This document shows, piece by piece, positions 7,319 through 11,494 of a stretch of DNA of 11,494 nt. The stretch's first letter is position 1. Every line of letters starts with the position of its first letter. The stretch is taken from NCBI GenBank assembly GCA_036676195.1, contig JAKFDK010000124.1, forward strand, positions 1 to 11,494, given 5' to 3'. Below the pieces are notes generated by a model that made no database searches, was not told the origin of the DNA, and saw only the letters and a list, made by a program, of their open reading frames with translations. The stretch is from JAKFDK01 sp036676195 (GTDB taxonomy: Bacteria; Bacillota; Sulfobacillia; Symbiobacteriales; ZC4RG38). A program made the position numbers and the translations under genes.

Positions 7319-8035
7319 ATGCACATTTATCGGGTGACCTTGACGCTGGCAGAACCCACCTTCTACGCGACCCGTGAACTCGGCCGTGCCTACCTGACCG
7401 AACCGTATCTGCACAATTATGCGCTGGCCTACGCCTTTGGCCTGGCGGTCAGCCGGTATCACGATGACGAACATGTGCCCAGGTATGAACAGGAACTGGC
7501 GCCGCTGAACCGCCTGGGCGCCTACCTCACCCCGGCGCGGGCGGTGCGGGCGGACTTTGTGGTTAACACCTTCAAGTTCGCCAATATCGCTTACCACGTG
7601 GAGATGAAACAGTCGTCGGTGAACGTGCCCACCTTTGGCCGGGCCCGGGAACTGGCACCAGAGTCGGTGTTGGTGGCCTACCTGATCAGCCGGGAGCCTG
7701 TTGCCGATCTGTACGCCCGGCTGGACCGGCCGCAGCCCAACTGGGTCCGACTGGGCAAGTGGCTCAGCAAGGCAGCCGTGGGCTGGGAGCCACTCACCTA
7801 TTCCGAACGGATTCAATCATACACTGTCGGACATCCCTTGAACCCGTTGGACCTGCCGTCCCTGCCCAGCCTGTGCGATATGGTACACATGCCCCCCGTT
7901 TCCCTTGTCACCAGTGCCAGGCTGGAAGGTAAGCATTACCAGATCGTGGACAGGCTCCACGGTGACCTGGCCTTGCCGATGGGTTTGAGCTATCAGTTTC
8001 CGGCTGCCGAGGCCGCACCATCACGCCGGGGGTGA
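7319..8035 (+). CDS. csc1: Type I-D Cascade protein Csc1 (Cas5d)
   Basis: Cas5-type subunit of 238 aa expected to cap the 5' handle of the crRNA and help hold Cas10d in the complex. It starts with MHIYRVTLTLAEPTFYATRELG, a beta-strand-rich opening typical of Csc1, and carries the helix YLHNYALAYAFGL (30-42). Assignment rests on this N-terminus, the length and the strict position between csc2 and cas6; family identity is less motif-driven than for its neighbours. ATG 7319 is two bases after the csc2 stop, with GAAGGGG at 7307-7313 as ribosome-binding site. No catalytic residues are expected, since Cas6 does the processing here. Confidence 0.88.
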   Translation: MHIYRVTLTLAEPTFYATRELGRAYLTEPYLHNYALAYAFGLAVSRYHDDEHVPRYEQELAPLNRLGAYLTPARAVRADFVVNTFKFANIAYHVEMKQSSVNVPTFGRARELAPESVLVAYLISREPVADLYARLDRPQPNWVRLGKWLSKAAVGWEPLTYSERIQSYTVGHPLNPLDLPSLPSLCDMVHMPPVSLVTSARLEGKHYQIVDRLHGDLALPMGLSYQFPAAEAAPSRRG

Positions 8036-8044
8036 CCCGATTTG
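8028..8044 (+). promoter_or_regulatory. Ribosome-binding site supporting the TTG start of cas6
   Basis: GGGGGTGA at 8028-8035 overlaps the end of csc1 and lies six bases before TTG 8042. No ATG or GTG with a comparable site precedes the conserved N-terminal strand SAWILRFQCTA. Confidence 0.6.
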
Positions 8045-8872
8045 CCCAGTGCCTGGATTCTGCGCTTTCAATGCACCGCCCCCTTGCCGCGCACATCTGA
8101 AGCAGTGCGGCTATGGCACGGCGCCCTCTTTACGCTCCTGGGCGGCCTGCACCCTGATCTGGCCGCTGCTGTTCACGATGACGCCAACCCCAAGCCCTTC
8201 TCCCTGTCACCGATCTGGGCCGAAGGGCGGGTACCGGCGGGCGATGTGTTTCCACCCGGAACTGCCCTGGCCATCCGCGTCGGGCTGCTGGCCGATGACC
8301 TGGAGCGGGCTTTCATGGCCGCCTTGCTCTCCCGCCCCGCTCCGGTCCCCCTGGGTGGGGGGCAGATGCTGACCCAACAGGTGGCAGCCAGCCCCCTGCC
8401 CGGCCTGCCGGTGCAGCCCTCGTGGTCCCAACTGGTGTGTGCGCCGGCGCCGGCCCAACCGCGCCTGACCCTCCGGTTTGTCTCTCCGACTGCTTTCAAA
8501 CAGGGTAACGTCTACCTGCCCCTGCCGGTGCCAGACCTGTTGGTGAACAGCCTGGTTGACCGCTGGCAGGCCAACACCAGCGTGCCCTTGCCCGGCGTTC
8601 CGGCCGCCCTGGCCCGTGACCTGGCCGTTTCGCACCACCGCATCGCTACCGGAAAGGCTTCGTTCCGGGGCTATGGGGTGGTCGGCTTTACCGGTGAGGT
8701 TACGTTCGCCCTTCCCACGAACTCCGCCCCGGAGCAGGGGCAACTTTTGCAAACCCTGGGCCGCCTGGCTTACTTTGGGGGGGTGGGCTACAAGAGCAGT
8801 ATGGGACTGGGAACAGTGGAGTTGGCCGGCGCGGGGACCGGCAGGCGCCCGGGGCGGCCAGGGAATGGATGA
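8042..8872 (+). CDS. cas6: CRISPR RNA endoribonuclease Cas6
   Basis: RAMP-fold endoribonuclease of 276 aa that cuts the pre-crRNA within each repeat. The N-terminal ferredoxin-like half has HDDANPKPFSLSPI (45-58), the usual family segment with the KPFSLSP strand; a His in this half is often catalytic, and H37 and H45 are candidates. The second half starts with FVSPTAFKQG (146-155), the conserved SPTAF strand, then LPLPVPDLLVNSLVDRW. The glycine-rich C-terminal loop FGGVGYKSSMGLG (245-257) is the hallmark RNA-binding loop. The repeat hairpin next to ATTGAAAC in the adjoining array is its expected substrate. The start is TTG six bases after csc1. The end overlaps the cas4 start by eight bases. 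Confidence 0.93.
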   Translation: MPSAWILRFQCTAPLPRTSEAVRLWHGALFTLLGGLHPDLAAAVHDDANPKPFSLSPIWAEGRVPAGDVFPPGTALAIRVGLLADDLERAFMAALLSRPAPVPLGGGQMLTQQVAASPLPGLPVQPSWSQLVCAPAPAQPRLTLRFVSPTAFKQGNVYLPLPVPDLLVNSLVDRWQANTSVPLPGVPAALARDLAVSHHRIATGKASFRGYGVVGFTGEVTFALPTNSAPEQGQLLQTLGRLAYFGGVGYKSSMGLGTVELAGAGTGRRPGRPGNG

Positions 8873-9470
8873 GGAAACGCTTGTCCCGGCCAGTGCCCTG
8901 AACGCCTACTTGTACTGCCCGCGCCGGTGCTATTACGAATATGTGCTCGGCGAGTTTGCTACCAATACGCACGTGACGGCGGGCCGCATCCTGCACCAGC
9001 GCGTGGATGAGCCCGGCCAGGAACTGGTTGGCGGCCGGGAGATTTGCCGGTCTGTGACCTTGAGTTCGGAACGGTTGGGACTGATCGCGCGCCTGGACCT
9101 GGTGGAGGTGGACGGGCCGGATGTTTACCCCGTCGAGTTCAAGCAAGGGGAACGGAACGAATGGCTGAATGACCAGGTGCAGCTTTGTGCCCAGGGTCTG
9201 CTGCTGGAGGAGCATCTGGGGGTAACCGTGACGCAGGGCTACGTGTTCTACCAGCGCTCGCGGCACCGGTTGCGGGTCGAATTCACGCCAGAGTTGCGCC
9301 AACTGACTCTGGACACGATCCGGTCCGTGCACGCGCTGCTGGTGGCCGGACCGGATTTGCCGGCACCGGCCCATGCCCCTCCACACTGCTGTCCGGCCTG
9401 CAGCATCCGCCCGATCTGCCTGCCGGACGAGACCCGGCTTTTGCAGGGAGGGGGTGACGAGCAGCCGTGA
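8865..9470 (+). CDS. cas4: CRISPR adaptation nuclease Cas4
   Basis: RecB-family PD-(D/E)XK exonuclease with an iron-sulfur cluster, 201 aa, that trims pre-spacers and helps choose those with the right PAM, working with Cas1-Cas2. Catalytic signature: H44 (GRILHQR), D78 (ARLDLVE), E91-x-K93 (VEFKQG) and Q106 in DQVQLCAQ. Cluster cysteines are C18 (LYCPRRC) plus C176-x2-C179-x5-C185 near the C-terminus (C175 adjacent). The length is normal for a stand-alone Cas4, not fused to Cas1. I chose ATG 8865 because it begins directly before the conserved LVPASALNAYLYCPR segment and overlaps the cas6 stop by eight bases; the open frame upstream is a cas6 shadow. The stop TGA overlaps the cas1 GTG. Confidence 0.95.
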   Translation: MDEETLVPASALNAYLYCPRRCYYEYVLGEFATNTHVTAGRILHQRVDEPGQELVGGREICRSVTLSSERLGLIARLDLVEVDGPDVYPVEFKQGERNEWLNDQVQLCAQGLLLEEHLGVTVTQGYVFYQRSRHRLRVEFTPELRQLTLDTIRSVHALLVAGPDLPAPAHAPPHCCPACSIRPICLPDETRLLQGGGDEQP

Positions 9471-10462
9471 ACACTCTGTACCTGACCGAGCAGCATTCTA
9501 CCCTGCGCAAGGAAGATGAGCGGATCAAGCTGTACCGGCGCGCCGAGAAGCTGCTGGACTTGCCGCTCCTGCGCGTTCAGCAGGTGGTGCTGTTCGGCAA
9601 TATCACCTGTACGACCCCGACCTTGCACATGTTGCTGTCCCATGGCGTTGAGGTCTGTTTTCTGACCGAACGCGGGCGCTTTGTCGGGCGCATCCAGCGG
9701 GATGGCGGAAAGAATGTGCGCCTGCGTCTGGCCCAACTGCAAGCCCATGGCTCCGGCGAGCACAGCCTGGCCCTGGCCAGGCAGATGGTGCGCGGCAAGA
9801 TCCGCAACTCCCGGACCATGCTCATGCGCTCTACCCGCAGCGGGCGTACCACGGAAGTGGCCATGATCCTGGAGTCTCTCCGTGATCTGGACCACCAGTT
9901 GGATGCATCCGGCTCGGTCGATCAGGTGCGTGGCCTGGAGGGCGCGGCGGCCCGGGCGTACTTCAGGGGCTTTCCGGCCATGCTCAAGGGCGCGCTCACT
10001 TTCGAGCACCGCAGCCGGCGGCCTCCCACCGATCCGCTGAACGCGATGCTGAGCCTGGGCTATACCCTGCTCTGCAACGACTTGATGGGCGCCGCGAGCA
10101 GTGTCGGTCTGGACCCTTACGTGGGGTTCCTGCACCGCTTCCGCTACGGGCGCCCGTCGCTGGCCCTGGACCTGATGGAGGAGTTCCGGTCCATTATCGT
10201 CGACTCAGTCGTGATGACCATGATTAACAACGATATGGTCACTCCGGAGTGTTTCGAATCGGAGCTGAACGGTATGCGTATGACCCGTGATTTCCTGCGG
10301 GAGTTCCTGCGCAAGTATGAGGAGCGCAAGGAGACAGCCATCACGCACCCGCACTTTGGGTACCGCACCGACTACCGCACTGCCTTCCAACTTCAAGCCC
10401 GCATTTTGGCCAAAGTTCTGACCGGCGAACTTCCCCGCTATGTTCCGTTTGCGGTAAAATGA
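9467..10462 (+). CDS. cas1: CRISPR integrase Cas1
   Basis: Metal-dependent integrase of 331 aa that inserts new spacers at the leader end of the array as a complex with Cas2. The N-terminal beta domain starts MNTLYLTEQHSTLRKEDERI. The helical catalytic domain keeps the metal ligands E158 (LEGAAARAYF), H223 (GFLHRFRYGRPSLALD) and D235/E238 (LDLMEEFR), so the enzyme appears active. The length is normal. The start GTG 9467 overlaps the cas4 stop by four bases (GTGA), with AGGGAGGGGGTGA at 9445-9457 as a purine-rich ribosome-binding region. It is followed by cas2 after 15 bases. Confidence 0.97.
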   Translation: MNTLYLTEQHSTLRKEDERIKLYRRAEKLLDLPLLRVQQVVLFGNITCTTPTLHMLLSHGVEVCFLTERGRFVGRIQRDGGKNVRLRLAQLQAHGSGEHSLALARQMVRGKIRNSRTMLMRSTRSGRTTEVAMILESLRDLDHQLDASGSVDQVRGLEGAAARAYFRGFPAMLKGALTFEHRSRRPPTDPLNAMLSLGYTLLCNDLMGAASSVGLDPYVGFLHRFRYGRPSLALDLMEEFRSIIVDSVVMTMINNDMVTPECFESELNGMRMTRDFLREFLRKYEERKETAITHPHFGYRTDYRTAFQLQARILAKVLTGELPRYVPFAVK

Positions 10463-10477
10463 AGGGGCGGGAAGTCT

Positions 10478-10744
10478 GTGTTTCTTGTGGTAACCTACGA
10501 CATTCACGATGACCGCCGGCGCGCTCGGGTTCTTAAGACTCTGAAATCTGCCGGCTTTCCGGTTCAGTATAGTGTGGTGGAATGCGATCTGACTCAGGAG
10601 CAGACCTTGCTCCTGCAGGACCGGCTGGCCGGGATCATTAACCGCAGCCAGGACCAGATTCGCTTCTATTTTCTGTGCGAGTCCTGCCAGCGCCGCATCG
10701 AAACGGTCGGCCGTGCCGACCTGCCTCCCGGTCTGATTCTGTGA
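10478..10744 (+). CDS. cas2: CRISPR adaptation protein Cas2
   Basis: Small ferredoxin-fold protein of 88 aa that bridges two Cas1 dimers during spacer integration. It begins MFLVVTYDIHDDRRRARVLKTL, with the first beta strand ending in D8, the conserved metal-site aspartate, and the typical GFPVQYSVVECDL second strand. The C-terminal part FYFLCESCQRRIETVG is also usual for the family. The start is GTG 10478, 15 bases after cas1, with the purine-rich GAAGGGGCGGGAAG before it. The stop is followed after two bases by the inverted repeat that opens the leader. Confidence 0.95.
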   Translation: MFLVVTYDIHDDRRRARVLKTLKSAGFPVQYSVVECDLTQEQTLLLQDRLAGIINRSQDQIRFYFLCESCQRRIETVGRADLPPGLIL

Positions 10745-10920
10745 CCGCTTCCGAGCGGCGGAGTACCCGCCAAATCCCTGGCGCCGCTCGGAAGCCGCTC
10801 CGGAACTGGGGTAGAGGGAGGTTTCGCAGGGGTGGAGACACGGTGGCGAAGGCCCAAAATCCGAGCCTCTCGGAAACGAGCCCCGAAACCCGCACCTGTG
10901 GCCCGCCCGAGCGGGTTGCC
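10745..10920 (+). promoter_or_regulatory. CRISPR leader
   Basis: This 176-bp gap lies between cas2 and the first repeat, on the side expected for the leader, because the repeats read towards ATTGAAAC on this strand. It is unusually GC-rich for a leader, with no obvious -35/-10 promoter. It contains the 14-bp inverted repeat, G-runs at 10808-10811, 10816-10818 and 10829-10832, a CTCG-GAAA-CGAG tetraloop hairpin (10869-10880) and a 5-bp CCCGC/GCGGG hairpin (10902-10915) ending five bases before repeat 1. Leader function is inferred from position. Confidence 0.75.
10747..10795 (+). repeat. Perfect 14-bp inverted repeat after cas2
   Basis: The arm GCTTCCGAGCGGCG (10747-10760) and its exact reverse complement CGCCGCTCGGAAGC (10782-10795) flank a 21-nt loop. 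The RNA stem would be very stable. There is no T-run after it, so it is not a classical intrinsic terminator; it could be a 3' stabiliser for the cas mRNA, a weak or Rho-assisted terminator, or a leader element separating operon from array transcription. Confidence 0.75.
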
Positions 10921-11494
10921 CCTGGCAAGCTGATCGTAGTCCTGGAAGGAATTGAAACGTTGAAGGCCGAGGGTATTCAGGTCGGGCGCCTCCGGCCTGG
11001 CAAGCTGATCGTAGTCCTGGAAGGAATTGAAACGCTCGAAATACCAGTCGATGCAGAGGTACGAGGCATCCCTGGCAAGCTGATCGTAGTCCTGGAAGGA
11101 ATTGAAACTTTATCATCCGTGTCCTGAAACTCGTCCACGAAGACTTCCTGGCAAGCTGATCGTAGTCCTGGAAGGAATTGAAACCCTTCGAAACCGCCGT
11201 TGGACACCTTGTTGCGCCAGCCTGGCAAGCTGATCGTAGTCCTGGAAGGAATTGAAACCCTGCCCGCTGCTGGTAGGCCTCCAGGTTGGCCTGCCCTGGC
11301 AAGCTGATCGTAGTCCTGGAAGGAATTGAAACGGAAATCAATGACCGCGTAGTCACCTGGGCCGGTAACATCCTGGCAAGCTGATCGTAGTCCTGGAAGG
11401 AATTGAAACTCGTCGTGGGCCCACCGGCCCAGACGGGGGTTGTACGTCCTGGCAAGCTGATCGTAGTCCTGGAAGGAATTGAAACTCGCCAGAT
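10921..11494 (+). CRISPR. CRISPR array, 8 repeats, truncated by the window end
   Basis: Eight identical 38-bp repeats begin CCTGGCAAGC and end GGAATTGAAAC, starting at 10921, 10996, 11071, 11147, 11221, 11295, 11372 and 11448. The seven complete spacers are 37, 37, 38, 36, 36, 39 and 38 nt (10959-10995, 11034-11070, 11109-11146, 11185-11220, 11259-11294, 11333-11371, 11410-11447), all different; a partial eighth starts at 11486. Within the repeat, TCCT-GGA-AGGA can form a 4-bp stem with a 3-nt loop directly before ATTGAAAC, matching the usual Cas6 cut that leaves an 8-nt 5' handle. This fixes transcription on the + strand, with the leader at 10745-10920. Perfect repeat identity suggests an active leader-proximal end. 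Proteins read through the array on either strand are artefacts of the repeats. Confidence 0.99.

Noticed and set aside
10205..11455. Long minus-strand open frame with a repeated QDYDQLA peptide, and a + strand frame (10675-11127) with repeated GKLIVVLEGIET
   Set aside because: Both periodic peptides are translations of the CRISPR repeat; the frames run through spacers, the leader and the reverse of cas1/cas2.

Overview
The window carries one complete, compact type I-D CRISPR-Cas locus, all on the + strand, and ends inside its CRISPR array. The DNA is GC-rich, genes abut or overlap, and GTG and TTG starts are common. This suits a GC-rich bacterium such as a Chloroflexota member or a high-GC, possibly thermophilic, Clostridia-type Firmicute. 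I cannot assign a genus from sequence alone.

Layout. Bases 1-426 hold no gene I can support. They contain an unassigned segment (1-231) open on both strands, then a more AT-rich stretch (about 231-310) with two adjacent dyad-symmetric sites that look like operators. Next come a WYL-domain transcription regulator (427-1281), cas3 helicase (1286-3322), cas10d/csc3 with an HD nuclease domain (3319-6336), csc2/cas7d (6342-7316), csc1/cas5d (7319-8035), cas6 (8042-8872), cas4 (8865-9470), cas1 (9467-10462) and cas2 (10478-10744). A 176-bp GC-rich leader follows, opening with a perfect 14-bp inverted repeat. The array (10921-11494) has eight identical 38-bp repeats, seven complete spacers of 36-39 nt, and the start of an eighth. 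From the regulator to cas2 no gap exceeds 15 bp, so one transcript is likely.

How the parts work together. Cas1, Cas2 and Cas4 select and integrate spacers. Cas6 cuts the array transcript after a small repeat hairpin, leaving an ATTGAAAC 5' handle. Csc2, Csc1, Cas10d and a small subunit form the I-D Cascade effector. Cas3 supplies the helicase; in I-D the nuclease HD domain sits in Cas10d, and that arrangement is visible here. The regulator probably controls the operon.

The system type is known, not new. The points most worth following are: (1) a strong internal ribosome-binding site and in-frame ATG in the 3' part of cas10d, predicting a separately translated 142-aa Cas11d; (2) a regulator whose C-terminal WCX domain seems to have lost its middle; (3) a spacer whose reverse strand encodes a UvrD/AddA helicase Walker B signature, and another that may encode a nuclease motif, suggesting targets in mobile-element recombination or replication genes; (4) the palindromes upstream of the operon and between cas2 and the array.
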